Source: Fredinandcohnia onubensis (GTDB taxonomy: Bacteria > Bacillota > Bacilli > Bacillales > Bacillaceae_L). Taken from it: a stretch of DNA of 64,000 bases. Below, in pieces: positions 32,739-48,905 of this stretch. The stretch spans positions 1 through 64,000 of the forward strand of contig NZ_NSEA01000004.1 of the NCBI RefSeq assembly GCF_002734285.1, written 5' to 3'. Under the pieces are notes generated by a model that worked only from the letters and a program-made list of their open reading frames with translations, was not told the origin of the DNA and did not search any database. The position numbers and the translations under genes are program-made. How positions within the stretch are numbered: the stretch's first letter is position 1; each line of letters begins with the position of its first letter.

Positions 32739-35507
32739 ATGGAGTATAAAGACACGTTATTAATGCCAAAAACAGATTTCCCAATGCGTGGAAACCTTCC
32801 AAATCGTGAACCACAGATTCAAGAACAATGGGAAGAAATGAATATTTACCAAAAGGTTCAGGAACGTACGAAAGGTCGTCCATTATTCGTCCTTCATGAT
32901 GGCCCTCCATATGCGAATGGTGACATTCATATGGGGCATGCCTTAAACAAAATCATTAAGGATATGATTGTTCGTTTTAAATCAATGAACGGCTATTGTG
33001 CACCATATGTTCCAGGGTGGGATACTCATGGACTTCCGATTGAAACAGCCCTTACTAAGAATAAAAAGGTAAATCGCAAGGCAATGAGCGTCGCAGAATT
33101 TCGTAAGCTTTGTGAGGAATATGCTTACGAGCAAATCAATAACCAACGAGAACAATTTAAACGTCTAGGGGTTCGTGGTGATTGGGAAAACCCGTATATC
33201 ACATTAAAACCAGAATATGAAGCACAGCAAATCAAAGTATTTGGTGAAATGGCTAAAAAAGGTTATATCTACAAAGGACTTAAGCCTGTTTATTGGTCTC
33301 CTTCATCTGAATCAGCACTAGCAGAAGCAGAAATTGAATACCAAGATAAACGTTCACCTTCTATCTATGTAGCGTTCCCAGTGAAGGATGGTAAAGGTGT
33401 CTTAGAAGGTGACGAAAAAATCATCATCTGGACAACAACACCATGGACAATTCCAGCAAACCTTGGAATCAGTGTACATCCTGATCTAGAGTATTCTGTT
33501 GTTAGTGTTGACAACAACAAATACGTGGTAGCTTCTGCATTATTAGAAGCAGTGACTAAAGAAATCGATTGGGAAAATGTATCTGTTGTGAAAACATTTA
33601 AAGGTCGTGAATTAGAAAATGTTGTAGCCAGCCACCCAATCTATGGTCGCGATTCCCTTGTAATGCTTGGTGAACACGTTACAACTGATGCAGGTACTGG
33701 ATGTGTACATACAGCACCTGGTCACGGGGAAGATGACTTCATCGTTGGACAAAAATATGGCATCGGCGTACTTTGCCCTGTAGATGAAAAAGGCTATATG
33801 ACAGCAGAGGCAGAAGGGTTTGAAGGTTTATTCTATGATGAGGCTAACAAACCAATCACTGAAAAATTAAATGAGGTTGGAGCACTTCTAAAGCTTGCCT
33901 TCATTACTCACTCTTATCCACATGACTGGCGTACGAAAAAACCAACTATCTTTAGAGCTACAGCTCAGTGGTTTGCTTCTATTAAAGATTTTAGAAACGA
34001 ACTGATGGACGCTGTTAAAGAAACGAAATGGGTTCCAGCATGGGGTGAAACAAGACTTTATAACATGGTTCGAGATAGAGGAGATTGGTGTATTTCTCGT
34101 CAGCGTGCATGGGGAGTCCCAATCCCAGTATTCTATGGTGAAAATGGGGAACCAATTATCACAGATGAAACCATTAATCATGTTTCAAACCTATTTAGAG
34201 AATATGGTTCAAATGTTTGGTTTGAACGTGAACCTAAAGACTTATTGCCAGACGGATTTACACATGAATCAAGTCCAAATGGTATCTTCACGAAGGAAGA
34301 TGACATTATGGACGTATGGTTTGACTCTGGTTCATCCCATCAGGCAGTCTTATTAGAAAGAGATGATCTACAACGTCCGGCAGACCTTTACTTAGAAGGT
34401 TCTGACCAATATCGTGGTTGGTTTAACTCATCTCTATCAACAGCTGTAGCTGTAACAGGTAAAGCACCATATAAAGGTGTACTAAGCCATGGCTTTGCCC
34501 TTGATGGTGATGGCCGTAAAATGAGTAAGTCATTAGGAAACGTTGTTGTTCCGGAAAAGGTAATGAAACAACTAGGAGCAGATATTCTACGTCTTTGGGT
34601 AGCTTCAGTCGATTATCAGGCGGATGTTCGTGTATCCGACGCAATTCTAAAACAAGTAGCAGAGGTTTACCGAAAAATTAGAAATACATTCCGTTTCTTG
34701 CTTGGTAATTTAAGTGACTTCAATCCGGAAACAGATGCAATTCCAGTGAATGAATTGCGTGAGGTAGATCGTTATATCCTTGTTAAATTAAACAAACTAA
34801 TTGATAAGGTAAAAACATCTTATGAAAATTATGAGTTTGCAGGTGTTTACCATTCCGTTCATAATTTCTGTACAATCGAGCTAAGCTCATTCTACCTAGA
34901 CTTCGCAAAGGATATTTTATATATCGAGGCAGCGGATCAACATGATCGCCGTTCAATCCAAACTGTCTTATATGAAGCTTTATTAAGCTTAACTAAGCTT
35001 GTAACACCGATCCTTCCACATACAGCAGATGAAGTATGGAAACATATCGATTCTGTTAATGAGGAAAGTGTTCAATTAGTTGATATGCCAATTTCAGTCG
35101 AAATCGTAAATGCAGATGCATTGGAAGCGAAATGGGATTCATTTATGGAACTTCGTGATGATGTTCTAAAAGCTTTAGAAACAGCGAGAAATGAGAAAGT
35201 TATTGGAAAATCATTAGCTGCTAGCATTACTTTATATCCAAACAACGAAACAAAAGCTCTTCTAGATTCAGTTGAGGAGAACTTAAAACAGTTGTTTATT
35301 GTATCAGGATTTGCAATTGGCGGCTCATATGAAGAAGCTCCAGAAAATGCACAAGCTTTCGATCAAGTAAAAATCGTTGTAGGTGTAGCAGAAGGAGAAA
35401 CCTGTGATCGTTGTTGGGTCGTAACACCAACAGTTGGTGAAGACTCAGATCACCCGACACTTTGCTCACGTTGTGCATCTGTTGTAAAAGAAAATTACCA
35501 AAACTAA
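32739..35507 (+). CDS. ileS: Isoleucyl-tRNA synthetase
   Basis: IleS charges tRNA-Ile and edits mischarged valine. The 922-residue class I enzyme has the HIGH-type motif HMGH at 64-67 and a CP1 editing domain with [11 protein letters not shown] and [15 protein letters not shown]. The KMSKS motif is at 594-598 and the anticodon-binding domain follows. A C-terminal zinc site (CDRCW ... CSRC) closes the protein. This is the bacterial type with the C-terminal zinc finger. ATG 32739 is used, because AGGAGG lies eight bases upstream; an ATG two codons earlier is too close. A T-box controls expression. Confidence 0.97.
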   Translation: MEYKDTLLMPKTDFPMRGNLPNREPQIQEQWEEMNIYQKVQERTKGRPLFVLHDGPPYANGDIHMGHALNKIIKDMIVRFKSMNGYCAPYVPGWDTHGLPIETALTKNKKVNRKAMSVAEFRKLCEEYAYEQINNQREQFKRLGVRGDWENPYITLKPEYEAQQIKVFGEMAKKGYIYKGLKPVYWSPSSESALAEAEIEYQDKRSPSIYVAFPVKDGKGVLEGDEKIIIWTTTPWTIPANLGISVHPDLEYSVVSVDNNKYVVASALLEAVTKEIDWENVSVVKTFKGRELENVVASHPIYGRDSLVMLGEHVTTDAGTGCVHTAPGHGEDDFIVGQKYGIGVLCPVDEKGYMTAEAEGFEGLFYDEANKPITEKLNEVGALLKLAFITHSYPHDWRTKKPTIFRATAQWFASIKDFRNELMDAVKETKWVPAWGETRLYNMVRDRGDWCISRQRAWGVPIPVFYGENGEPIITDETINHVSNLFREYGSNVWFEREPKDLLPDGFTHESSPNGIFTKEDDIMDVWFDSGSSHQAVLLERDDLQRPADLYLEGSDQYRGWFNSSLSTAVAVTGKAPYKGVLSHGFALDGDGRKMSKSLGNVVVPEKVMKQLGADILRLWVASVDYQADVRVSDAILKQVAEVYRKIRNTFRFLLGNLSDFNPETDAIPVNELREVDRYILVKLNKLIDKVKTSYENYEFAGVYHSVHNFCTIELSSFYLDFAKDILYIEAADQHDRRSIQTVLYEALLSLTKLVTPILPHTADEVWKHIDSVNEESVQLVDMPISVEIVNADALEAKWDSFMELRDDVLKALETARNEKVIGKSLAASITLYPNNETKALLDSVEENLKQLFIVSGFAIGGSYEEAPENAQAFDQVKIVVGVAEGETCDRCWVVTPTVGEDSDHPTLCSRCASVVKENYQN

Positions 35508-35514
35508 AATAGGG

Positions 35515-35552
35515 AAAACGCCATGAATCCATAGGTTCATGGCGTTTTTTTG
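35515..35552 (+). terminator. Terminator of ileS
   Basis: AAAACGCCATGAA pairs with TTCATGGCGTTTT, followed by T. The stretch to ylyA (35553-35783) shows only a weak TTGGCT-N18-GATAAT promoter-like pair. Confidence 0.9.
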
Positions 35553-35783
35553 CAAAAAATTGGTATCTTGAAATATTTCATTAATAGAACTGTAACCCAA
35601 CAATTTGCCTGTCTGCCGTCAAAAATAAATGAGAAAAACGTAGTATGTAATTAGAAAACATTAAAACTGACAACAGGAAAAACTTGTTGGCTTTAACGAA
35701 AACCATTATGGATAATACTATCTCTACTACCTTATAAAGATGTATTTAAGCATTAATCAAAAGCATGATAAGGAGGCGTTCCA

Positions 35784-36158
35784 ATGAACGATCAGTATGC
35801 AGAGATTAAAGCGGAATTGGAATTAACAAAGAAAGAACTAATATCCAGGTTAATGAAGTCAGCACAATATGAGGTAAGTCAAGAACTACTTTTTCAGAAT
35901 GAACAATCTGAGAAAGAAAAAATTGTAATGAATCATATAAAAGAAGACCTAAGCGACGTCGAAAGAGCTTTAAATAAAATTAATTCCGGCACATTTGGAA
36001 TTTGTGAAGAGACTGGTGCAGAGATTCCGTTTGAGAAACTACGGATACTTCCAACAGCTCGAACCATTTTCGAATTTTCCTTCACTGATCTATATGACAG
36101 AAGTAATGTCATACCCCTTCAGCGTAAAAACCATCTTTCTTTAGTGGAGCAAAAGTAA
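35784..36158 (+). CDS. ylyA: DksA/TraR-like protein YlyA with a degenerate zinc finger
   Basis: The 124-residue protein has an N-terminal coiled coil (about 1-65) and a C-terminal DksA/TraR-like segment, GTFGICEETGAEIPFEKLRILPTAR (about 72-96, given as a region). Only one of the four zinc-ligand cysteines remains, so the finger is unlikely to bind zinc. B. subtilis YlyA, at the same place after ileS, has been reported to aid sporulation gene expression around SigG. AAGGAGGCG precedes the ATG. The assignment rests on position and the GxFGICExTG motif. Confidence 0.82.
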   Translation: MNDQYAEIKAELELTKKELISRLMKSAQYEVSQELLFQNEQSEKEKIVMNHIKEDLSDVERALNKINSGTFGICEETGAEIPFEKLRILPTARTIFEFSFTDLYDRSNVIPLQRKNHLSLVEQK

Positions 36159-36182
36159 AACCTTTGCTTTTGCTCTGCTTTA
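36147..36182 (+). terminator. Possible terminator at the end of ylyA
   Basis: GAGCAAAAG pairs with CTTTTGCTC, with the stem overlapping the ylyA stop. The following tract TGCTTTAATC is only partly T-rich. Confidence 0.4.
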
Positions 36183-36261
36183 ATCCCTTAAATAGATTGT
36201 ACAGCCGTCCATTCATATGCTAAAATTCAAAAGTATAGTTTGTATGGATGGGGGCGTATTC

Positions 36262-36747
36262 GTGTATTATTTAATTGCTTTATTTATCATTTTATTAGAT
36301 CAGGTTACAAAATGGATTATTGTCCGTTTTATGGAGCTTGGAGATTCGATTCAAATCATTCCTAACTTTTTGTATATAACCTCGCATCGAAACCGTGGTG
36401 CAGCTTGGGGAATACTACAGGGGCAAATGTGGTTTTTCTATATTGTGACCATAATCGTGGTTGTTATGCTCGTTTTATACATACAGCGCCTCAAAGCAAA
36501 CCAGCGCCTGTTTGGCATTGCACTTTCATTTATGCTTGGTGGTGCAATTGGTAATTTTATTGACCGTATCTTTCGTAAAGAAGTTGTCGATTTTATAGAT
36601 ACATACATTTTTACATATAACTTCCCTATTTTTAATATTGCCGATTCAGCACTTGTAATTGGTGTTGGCTTGATTTTAATTTTAACTATTTTTGAAGGGA
36701 AATTAGAAAAGGAGAAAACAAATGAATCAATTCGAACTAACGATTGA
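36262..36747 (+). CDS. lspA: Lipoprotein signal peptidase (signal peptidase II) LspA
   Basis: LspA cleaves the signal peptide of diacylglyceryl-modified prolipoproteins in the membrane. With a GTG start at 36262 the protein has 161 residues, begins [17 protein letters not shown] and has four membrane helices. The catalytic aspartates lie in [10 protein letters not shown] (about residue 102) and [11 protein letters not shown] (about 129). [11 protein letters not shown] is the conserved loop. Longer in-frame N-termini have no counterpart in the family. It overlaps the next gene by 26 bases, implying translational coupling. Confidence 0.93.
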   Translation: MYYLIALFIILLDQVTKWIIVRFMELGDSIQIIPNFLYITSHRNRGAAWGILQGQMWFFYIVTIIVVVMLVLYIQRLKANQRLFGIALSFMLGGAIGNFIDRIFRKEVVDFIDTYIFTYNFPIFNIADSALVIGVGLILILTIFEGKLEKEKTNESIRTND

Positions 36748-37630
36748 GGATCAACAGCAAAATGACCGAATTGATAGAGTCGTTTCAGCTTTTAATTCAG
36801 ATTGGTCGAGGACACAAGTCCAGTCTTGGATTAAGGATGGAAATATAAAAGTCAACGGGAATAATGTTAAAACCAATTATAAAGTTAATATAGGCGACCA
36901 TATTCATATTGACATTCCTGAACCGCAAGCTTTGGATGTGGTACCAGAAGAGATGAATTTAGATGTTTATTATGAAGATGCAGATGTTCTCGTTGTCAAT
37001 AAACCAAAGGGAATGGTCGTACATCCTGCACCAGGTCATGTTAGTGGTACGTTGGTAAACGGTCTTATGGCTCATTGCAAGGATTTATCTGGAATCAACG
37101 GTGTTATGCGCCCAGGTATTGTTCATCGAATCGATAAGGATACTTCAGGCTTATTGATGGTTGCAAAAAATGATGTTGCGCATGAATCCTTAGTGAATCA
37201 ATTGGTCAAAAAGTCAGTAACTCGCAAATATAAAGCGCTTGTTCATGGCGTCATACCGCATGACCAAGGTACGATTGATGCACCCATTGGAAGGGATAAA
37301 AAGGACCGTCAAAGCATGACTGTTACAGATGAAAATAGTAAAGATGCAGTGACGCATTTTAATGTCTTAGAACGATTTAAAGATTTTACATTTGTTGAGT
37401 GTCAGCTTGAAACAGGGCGTACCCATCAAATACGTGTTCATATGAAATATATTGGTTTTCCTTTAGCGGGTGATCCAAAGTATGGTCCAAAGAAAACGTT
37501 AGACCTTGGTGGACAAGCCCTTCATGCAGGGTTATTGGGCTTTGTTCATCCTAGAACGAATGAATATCTTGAATTTGAGTCTCCACTTCCTGCTTATTTT
37601 GAGGAACTTCTTGAGAAACTGCGTCATTGA
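36722..37630 (+). CDS. ylyB: RluD-family 23S rRNA pseudouridine synthase (YlyB)
   Basis: The 302-residue protein has an N-terminal S4 RNA-binding domain (about 13-75, [21 protein letters not shown] region) and a pseudouridine synthase domain. The catalytic motif [11 protein letters not shown] (Asp near residue 139) and [16 protein letters not shown] near 226 are present. RluD-type enzymes modify helix 69 of 23S rRNA; the exact sites of this one are not known from sequence. It overlaps lspA and precedes the pyr promoter. AAGGAG precedes the ATG. Confidence 0.92.
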   Translation: MNQFELTIEDQQQNDRIDRVVSAFNSDWSRTQVQSWIKDGNIKVNGNNVKTNYKVNIGDHIHIDIPEPQALDVVPEEMNLDVYYEDADVLVVNKPKGMVVHPAPGHVSGTLVNGLMAHCKDLSGINGVMRPGIVHRIDKDTSGLLMVAKNDVAHESLVNQLVKKSVTRKYKALVHGVIPHDQGTIDAPIGRDKKDRQSMTVTDENSKDAVTHFNVLERFKDFTFVECQLETGRTHQIRVHMKYIGFPLAGDPKYGPKKTLDLGGQALHAGLLGFVHPRTNEYLEFESPLPAYFEELLEKLRH

Positions 37631-37652
37631 TTTTGTTCCTTACAAAAAAGGA

Positions 37653-37681
37653 TTGACAAATTTCGATAATGAACGTAGAAT
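37653..37681 (+). promoter_or_regulatory. Sigma-A promoter of the pyr operon
   Basis: A consensus TTGACA (37653-37658) and TAGAAT (37676-37681) are separated by 17 bp. No other strong promoter is seen down to pyrE. Confidence 0.88.
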
Positions 37682-37704
37682 GAACTTAATTAAATGAGCC
37701 CCTT

Positions 37705-37819
37705 TAAAATCAGTCCCGTGAGGCTGAGAAGGAAACGGAACTACATAAGGATTATCATTGCATCCTTATGTATAAATGTCTATGTCCTTTCACTTACGGT
37801 GAGAGGACATTTTTATTTT
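37705..37819 (+). ncRNA. PyrR attenuator 1 (pyr leader)
   Basis: The PyrR binding loop AGTCCCGTGAGGCT (37712-37725) fits the consensus ARUCCNGNGAGGYU exactly. A CATAAGGA/TCCTTATG hairpin (37744-37770) follows. A terminator, ATGTCCTTTCAC pairing with GTGAGAGGACAT, is followed by TTTTATTTT (37782-37819). UMP-bound PyrR would favour termination. Confidence 0.92.
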
Positions 37820-37850
37820 AAAGAGGGAATCAATGTGAAGTGAGGTGTAA

Positions 37851-38402
<552 letters not shown>

Positions 38403-38407
38403 ATAAA

Positions 38408-38517
38408 GTACCCTTTAAATGTAGTCCAGAGAGGCTAACAAAGGGGTAAACATTCCTTCTCAAAAGATAGGGATTTGTATACCTCTTTGTGTAAAAAACA
38501 CAAAGATTTTTTTGTTT
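38408..38517 (+). ncRNA. PyrR attenuator 2 (pyrR-pyrP gap)
   Basis: The binding loop AGTCCAGAGAGGCT (38423-38436) fits the consensus. The terminator TCTTTGTG/CACAAAGA is followed by seven T (38484-38513). Confidence 0.92.
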
Positions 38518-38548
38518 TGGGTATCTTAAAATGAGGGGGAAATTCGAA

Positions 38549-39865
38549 ATGAGTAATGATAACCAAAAGATTGTTTTAGGGATAAAAGATAAACCATCTC
38601 CAGGATTATTCGCAATACTGAGCCTGCAGCATTTATTTGCCATGTTCGGTGCAACAATCCTTGTACCGTATTTAGTAGGAATTAGTCCTGGGGTAGCTCT
38701 CATCTCAAGTGGGTTAGGTACACTAGCATTTTTGCTTATTACAAAGGGTCAGGTTCCAGCATACTTAGGATCATCCTTTGCTTTTATCATCCCACTTCAA
38801 ACAGCAATAGCTGCTGACGGTCCTGGTGCTGCAATGATGGCAAGCTTACTTGCTGGGCTCGTATATGGGATTGTAGCGCTGTTAATAAAAGCAACAGGAC
38901 ATAAATGGCTTGTGAAGATTTTACCACCTGTTGTTGTTGGACCAGTTATTATCGTAATAGGTCTTAGCCTAGCTGGTACAGCGGTTGGAATGGCAATGAA
39001 TGATGCTAGCGGCGCATATAGTCTACAGCATTTTTCAGTAGCATTAGTTACATTAGCAATCGTGATTATAGCAACCATCTTTTTCAAAGGCTTCTTAAAC
39101 CTAATTCCGGTACTAATCGGGATTATCGGTGGATACGTATACGCATTAGCAATCGGGTTAGTGGATTTTACTGCAGTAAAAGAAGCAAAGTGGTTTGAAA
39201 TGCCAGACTTTATTATCCCGTTTGTTTCATACACACCGCATTTTTCATTAGATATGATTGCATTAATCGTTCCAGTAGCGGTAGTTACTTTATCAGAGCA
39301 TATCGGACATCAAATGGTCTTAAGTAAGGTTGTTCAAAAAGATCTGATTAAACAACCGGGATTACATCGCTCAATTATGGGTGATGGAGTAGCAACGATG
39401 ATTGCTTCACTACTTGGTGGTCCACCAAATACAACATACGGAGAAAACATTGGCGTTTTAGCCATCACTCGGATATTTAGTGTATATGTAATCGGCGGTG
39501 CAGCTGTTGTGGCGATTGTCTTTGGTTTCATAGGCAAAATCAACGCCTTAATTAGTACGATTCCAACACCAGTTATGGGTGGGGTATCCATTCTCTTATT
39601 TGGAATTATCGCTTCATCTGGTTTACGGATGTTGGTAGATAGCAAAGTTGATCTTGGCGATAATCGTAACTTGGTGATTTCATCAGTTATCCTTGTCATC
39701 GGAATCGGCGGAGCATTTATCCGCGTACTTGGCTTTGAAGTTCACGGCATGGCATTAGCTGCAATCATAGGTGTTTTACTTAACCTAATCCTTCCTGGCG
39801 GAGTAGTTCCGGAAGAGGAAGATATATATGAGACTCATCTTGAGGATGATAACTCTGTTGCATAA
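38549..39865 (+). CDS. pyrP: Uracil permease PyrP
   Basis: PyrP is a nucleobase:cation symporter-2 (UraA) family uracil importer. The 438-residue protein has about 14 membrane segments. The family motif around LSLQHLFAMFGATILVPYLVG is near the N-terminus, and the substrate-site glutamates lie in VVTLSEHIGHQ and GGPPNTTYGENIG. The start ATG 38549 lies eight bases after GAGGGGGA; an in-frame ATG six codons earlier overlaps that site. It is flanked by PyrR attenuators, so uptake is co-regulated with synthesis. Confidence 0.95.
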   Translation: MSNDNQKIVLGIKDKPSPGLFAILSLQHLFAMFGATILVPYLVGISPGVALISSGLGTLAFLLITKGQVPAYLGSSFAFIIPLQTAIAADGPGAAMMASLLAGLVYGIVALLIKATGHKWLVKILPPVVVGPVIIVIGLSLAGTAVGMAMNDASGAYSLQHFSVALVTLAIVIIATIFFKGFLNLIPVLIGIIGGYVYALAIGLVDFTAVKEAKWFEMPDFIIPFVSYTPHFSLDMIALIVPVAVVTLSEHIGHQMVLSKVVQKDLIKQPGLHRSIMGDGVATMIASLLGGPPNTTYGENIGVLAITRIFSVYVIGGAAVVAIVFGFIGKINALISTIPTPVMGGVSILLFGIIASSGLRMLVDSKVDLGDNRNLVISSVILVIGIGGAFIRVLGFEVHGMALAAIIGVLLNLILPGGVVPEEEDIYETHLEDDNSVA

Positions 39866-39869
39866 TGAT

Positions 39870-42207
<2,338 letters not shown>

Positions 42208-42211
<4 letters not shown>

Positions 42212-43308
42212 AGCGACAGCTTATTTTAGAAGATGGAACCATTTTTGTTGGTGAAGGATTCGGAAGTGAGATTGAGAAGTTTGGTGAGGTTGTTTTTAAT
42301 ACTGGAATGACAGGTTATCAAGAAATTTTATCAGACCCATCTTATTGTGGTCAAATTGTAACATTAACATATCCCTTAATTGGAAACTACGGTATTAATA
42401 GAGATGATTTTGAATCGATTAACCCAGCTATCAGTGGTTTTATTGTAAATGAAGTGTGTGACCATCCATCAAATTTTAGAAGTCAATTTAATTTAGATGA
42501 GTATTTTAAGTCAAAAAGTATTCCAGGACTTTCTGGAATTGATACAAGAAAGCTAACAAGAATTATCCGCCAATATGGGACACTTAAAGGTGCTATTTGT
42601 GGAATGGATGTTAATGTAAGTGAAGTTATCAACCAACTTGGTAATCGTACCTTACCCACTGACCAAGTAAAACAGGTTTCTACAAAAGGTTCTTACCCAA
42701 GCCCAGGTAGAGGACATCGTGTTGTTTTAGTTGATTTTGGTATGAAACACGGTATTTTACGCGAACTAAATCACCGTGACTGTGATGTAATTGTCGTTCC
42801 ATACAATGTAACAGCGGAAGAAATCCTTCGACTAAGACCTGACGGAATCATGCTAAGTAATGGACCTGGGAATCCAAAAGATGTACCTGAAGCTATCGAA
42901 ATGATTAACGGTGTTTTAGGGAAGGTTCCTTTATTTGGGATTTGCTTAGGTCACCAATTGTTTGCTTTAGCAGGTGGTGCCGATACTGAAAAAATGAAAT
43001 TTGGACATAGAGGATCGAACCATCCGGTTAAGCACATAAAATCCGGAAAGGTTGCTATTACTTCTCAAAACCATGGCTATACAGTTAATGAAAAGTCTCT
43101 AGCTTCTACAAGACTGGAAGTAACACATAAAGCACTTAACGATGGATCCGTAGAAGGACTGCGCCATTTAGATTATCCAGCATTTACTGTTCAGTATCAT
43201 CCAGAGGCCTCACCTGGACCTGAGGATGCAAATAGCTTATTTAACGACTTTTTACAGATGATTGAAAACTTCAAGAAAGAAGGCGAAGAGCTATGCCAAA
43301 ACGCTTAG
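42208..43308 (+). CDS. pyrAA: Carbamoyl-phosphate synthase, small (glutaminase) subunit
   Basis: This subunit hydrolyses glutamine and channels ammonia to PyrAB. The 366-residue protein has an N-terminal CPSase small domain ([14 protein letters not shown] start) and a class I glutamine amidotransferase domain. That domain has the nucleophile cysteine in [13 protein letters not shown] (about residue 245) and the His/Glu pair in [12 protein letters not shown]. It is the pyrimidine-specific copy by operon position. It overlaps pyrC by 4 bases and pyrAB by 16. Confidence 0.96.
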
Positions 43309-46300
43309 ATATTAACACTATTCTAGTAATCGGATCAGGTCCAATCGTTATTGGGCAAGCAGCGGAATTTGATTATGCAGGGACTCAAGCCTGCTTAGCT
43401 TTACGAGAAGAAGGCTATAAGGTGATCTTGGTTAACTCAAACCCTGCAACAATTATGACGGATGTTGAAATTGCAGATAAAGTTTATATAGAACCAATAA
43501 CATTAGAATTTGTAAGCAAAATTATTCGTAAAGAAAGACCGGATGCAATCCTGCCAACACTAGGTGGTCAAACTGGCTTAAATATGGCTGTAGAACTTTC
43601 AAAATCAGGCGTTCTTGAAGAATGTAATGTCGAGATCCTAGGGACAACTCTTTCAGCGATTGAAAAAGCCGAAGATCGTGATTTATTCCGAACCTTAATG
43701 AACGAACTGAATGAGCCTGTGCCAGAAAGTGAAATTATCCATAACCTAGATGAAGCATACGGATTTATTGAAAAAGTAGGATACCCCGTCATTGTAAGAC
43801 CAGCCTTCACCTTAGGAGGTACTGGTGGTGGAATTTGTAACAATGAAGAAGAATTGATTGAAATTGTTACAAGTGGATTGAAAAATAGTCCTGTAACACA
43901 ATGTCTACTAGAAAAGAGTATTGCAGGGTTTAAAGAGATTGAATATGAAGTAATGCGCGATTCTGCAGATACTGCAATTGTAGTTTGTAACATGGAAAAC
44001 GTAGACCCAGTTGGAATTCACACTGGTGATTCAATTGTTGTTGCACCGAGCCAAACATTAAGTGACCGAGAATATCAATTATTACGAAATACATCTTTAA
44101 AAATCATCCGCGCACTTGGGATTGAAGGTGGATGTAATGTACAGTTAGCACTTGATCCTTATAGTTTCAATTACTATATTATCGAGGTAAATCCACGTGT
44201 GAGTCGTTCTTCAGCGTTAGCATCTAAGGCAACTGGTTACCCAATTGCCAAGCTTGCGGCAAAAATTGCTGTAGGTTTAACGCTTGATGAGATGATTAAC
44301 CCTGTTACAGGAAAAACATATGCAGCCTTTGAACCGGCACTTGACTATATCGTTACAAAAATACCCCGCTTTCCATTTGATAAGTTCGAGTCTGCAAACC
44401 GCCGACTTGGAACGCAAATGAAAGCCACTGGTGAAGTTATGGCCATTGGCCGTAATTTCGAGGAATCCATACTTAAAGCAGTTCGATCGCTCGAGTCAAA
44501 TGTTTCTCATATTCAATTAGAGGATGCAACAAATGCTGATCCTGCCACAATTAAAAAAAGAATTAGGAAAGCAGGAGATGAGCGTCTATTCTATCTTGCG
44601 GAAGCGATTAGACGTGGTATCACCATCCAACAAATTCATGAGTGGAGTGAAATTGATTTATTCTTCCTCCAAAAATTTGAAAATATAATCACGCTCGAAG
44701 ACACATTACGGGAAAATAAAGGTGATCTAGAAACATTGAAGTTGGCAAAAAAGAAAGGATTTGCTGACTCCATCATCGCGGAGTTATGGGATTCAACAGA
44801 GATTGAAATTTATGAAACTCGCAAACAAGCAGGAATTGTCCCAGTATATAAAATAGTTGATACATGTGCGGCTGAGTTTGAATCAGAAACACCTTATTAT
44901 TATGGAACATATGCGGATGAAAATGAATCAATTGTAACGGATAAGAAGAGTGTTATCGTTCTAGGTTCAGGTCCAATCCGAATCGGGCAGGGAGTTGAGT
45001 TCGATTATGCAACCGTTCATTCTGTTTGGGCGATTAAACAGGCAGGCTATGAAGCAATCATTATCAACAATAACCCTGAAACAGTGTCAACTGACTTCAG
45101 TATTTCAGATAAGCTTTACTTTGAGCCATTAACTATTGAGGATGTTATGCATATCATTGACCTTGAACAACCTGAAGGTGTAGTTGTACAGTTTGGTGGT
45201 CAAACAGCTATCAATCTAGCAAGTTCTTTAGTTAAGCGCGGAGTGAAAATTTTAGGTACATCTTTAGAAGATTTAGACCGCGCAGAAAATAGAGATAAAT
45301 TTGAGCAAACCGTTATTTCACTTGGCATACCACAACCTAAAGGGAAAACAGCAACTTCGGTTGACGAAGCAGTTGTCATTGCGGAAGCTATCGGTTATCC
45401 AGTGCTTGTGAGACCTTCATATGTATTAGGTGGAAGAGCTATGGAGATTGTTTATCAAACAGAAGAACTTCTTCATTATATGGAGAATGCAGTGAAGATT
45501 AACCCGGAACATCCAGTACTAATTGACCGCTATTTAACTGGTAAGGAAATTGAAGTAGATGCCATTTCTGATGGGGAAACAGTATATATTCCTGGGATTA
45601 TGGAACACATCGAACGTGCTGGGGTACACTCGGGTGACTCGATTGCCGTATATCCGCCACAAACTTTATCAGACCATGTAAGACAACAAATCATTGACCA
45701 TACGATTGCACTTGCAAAAGGATTAAATATAATAGGTCTACTAAACATTCAATTTGTGGTCTATAACGAAGAAGTCTTTGTTATCGAAGTAAATCCAAGA
45801 TCAAGCCGTACAGTCCCATTCTTAAGTAAAATAACTGGCGTACCTATGGCAAATATCGCGACAAAGGTAATACTTGGACAATCATTGCCATCACAAGGGT
45901 TTACAACAGGATTACACCCAGAAAGTGAAGGAGTTTATGTGAAGGTTCCAGTCTTCTCGTTCGCAAAACTTCGCAATGTGGACATTTCGCTTGGACCAGA
46001 AATGAAATCAACTGGTGAAGTAATGGGCAAAGACTATACGCTAGAAAAAGCATTATATAAAGGCCTAGTTGCATCCGGAATCACGATTCCCAAATATGGA
46101 TCTGTGTTATTAACAGTAGCTGATAAAGACAAGGAAGAAGCGCTTGAAATTGCAAAACGATTCCACACAATTGGCTATCAACTTTTAGCTACAAGTGGGA
46201 CTGCTAGCTACTTACAAAAAGCAAACATTCCTGTGACCGTGGTTAATAAAATTGGTGCAGAGGCTCCAAATTTAATTGATGTCATTCGTCAAGGAAAAGC

Positions 46301-46501
46301 ACAATTTGTAATTAACACATTAACAAAAGGAAAACAGCCTGCAAGAGATGGCTTTAGAATCCGCCGTGAAACAGTTGAGAATGGAGTTGCATGTTTAACT
46401 TCACTAGATACGGCTAAAGCAATCGTAAAGGTTCTGGAATCCATGACATTCTCAAGTGAAGTGATGGGTTCCCACGTGCAAAAACGCGAGGTGGTACATT
46501 C

Positions 46502-46505
<4 letters not shown>
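43293..46505 (+). CDS. pyrAB: Carbamoyl-phosphate synthase, large subunit
   Basis: The large subunit makes carbamoyl phosphate from bicarbonate, ammonia and two ATP. The 1070-residue protein contains two homologous ATP-grasp halves. Each opens with a GSGPI.IGQ.xEFDYA motif, near residue 14 and again near 562. A C-terminal MGS-like allosteric domain spans about 930-1070, where UMP/PRPP effectors bind in relatives. The length equals that of B. subtilis. It is embedded between pyrAA and pyrK with overlapping ends. Confidence 0.97.
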
Positions 46506-48188
<1,683 letters not shown>

Positions 48189-48189
<1 letters not shown>

Positions 48190-48905
48190 TGCAACGACCG
48201 TTAATTATTGCTCTCGATTTTCCAAACTTAACTTCTGCGAAAGACTTTCTCAAGGATTTTGGGAAAGAGCCACTTTTTGTGAAAGTTGGAATGGAGTTAT
48301 ATTATCAAGAAGGACCATCTGTCATTCACTTTTTAAAAGAACAAGGTCATTCTATTTTCCTAGATTTGAAACTTCATGATATTCCAAATACCGTATTTTC
48401 TAGCATGAAACGTCTGGCGGGTCTTGGAGTTGACTTAGTCAATGTCCATGCTGCTGGAGGGCGGGGAATGATGGTAGCAGCCCGCGAAGGACTTGAGGCA
48501 GGAACTACAATGGGGCAGTTAAGACCTAAGTGTATTGCCGTCACACAGCTTACGAGTACAACTGAAGAAGTGATGAGAAATGAATTACTAATCGAACGCA
48601 ATTTGTTAGATGTAGTTGTCGAGTATGCAACAATGACAAAGGATAGTGGCTTAGATGGTGTCGTATGTTCCTCTCTTGAAGTTCCAGTAATCAATAGAAA
48701 GCTAGGAAACGAATTTATGACAGTTACGCCTGGAATTCGCCAAGCTAGCGATGAAGTAGGAGATCAAGCACGAGTTGTAACACCTGAAAAAGCAAGAGAA
48801 TTAGGATCAACCGCGATTGTTGTTGGTCGATCAATCACAAGAGCAAATAACCCATTACAAACATATAAACAAATGAAAGCAGCATGGGAAGGGGTACGAG
48901 TATGA
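48189..48905 (+). CDS. pyrF: Orotidine 5'-phosphate decarboxylase
   Basis: PyrF converts OMP to UMP. The 238-residue protein has the catalytic K-D-x-K-x-x-D array in [13 protein letters not shown] (about 57-69) with ALDFPN at the N-terminus, and the phosphate-binding [12 protein letters not shown] near 214-225. The start ATG 48189 shares its A with the pyrD stop and has AAGGAG nine bases upstream. An in-frame ATG eight codons earlier lies before that site and is rejected. Confidence 0.96.

Noticed and set aside
38797-39234. 145-codon minus-strand frame inside pyrP
   Set aside because: It is antisense to membrane helices of PyrP, and the low-complexity Thr/Ile/Ala content is typical of shadows of membrane proteins.
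43568-43993. 141-codon minus-strand frame inside pyrAB
   Set aside because: It is antisense to the first ATP-grasp half of pyrAB, and its composition is that of a shadow frame.
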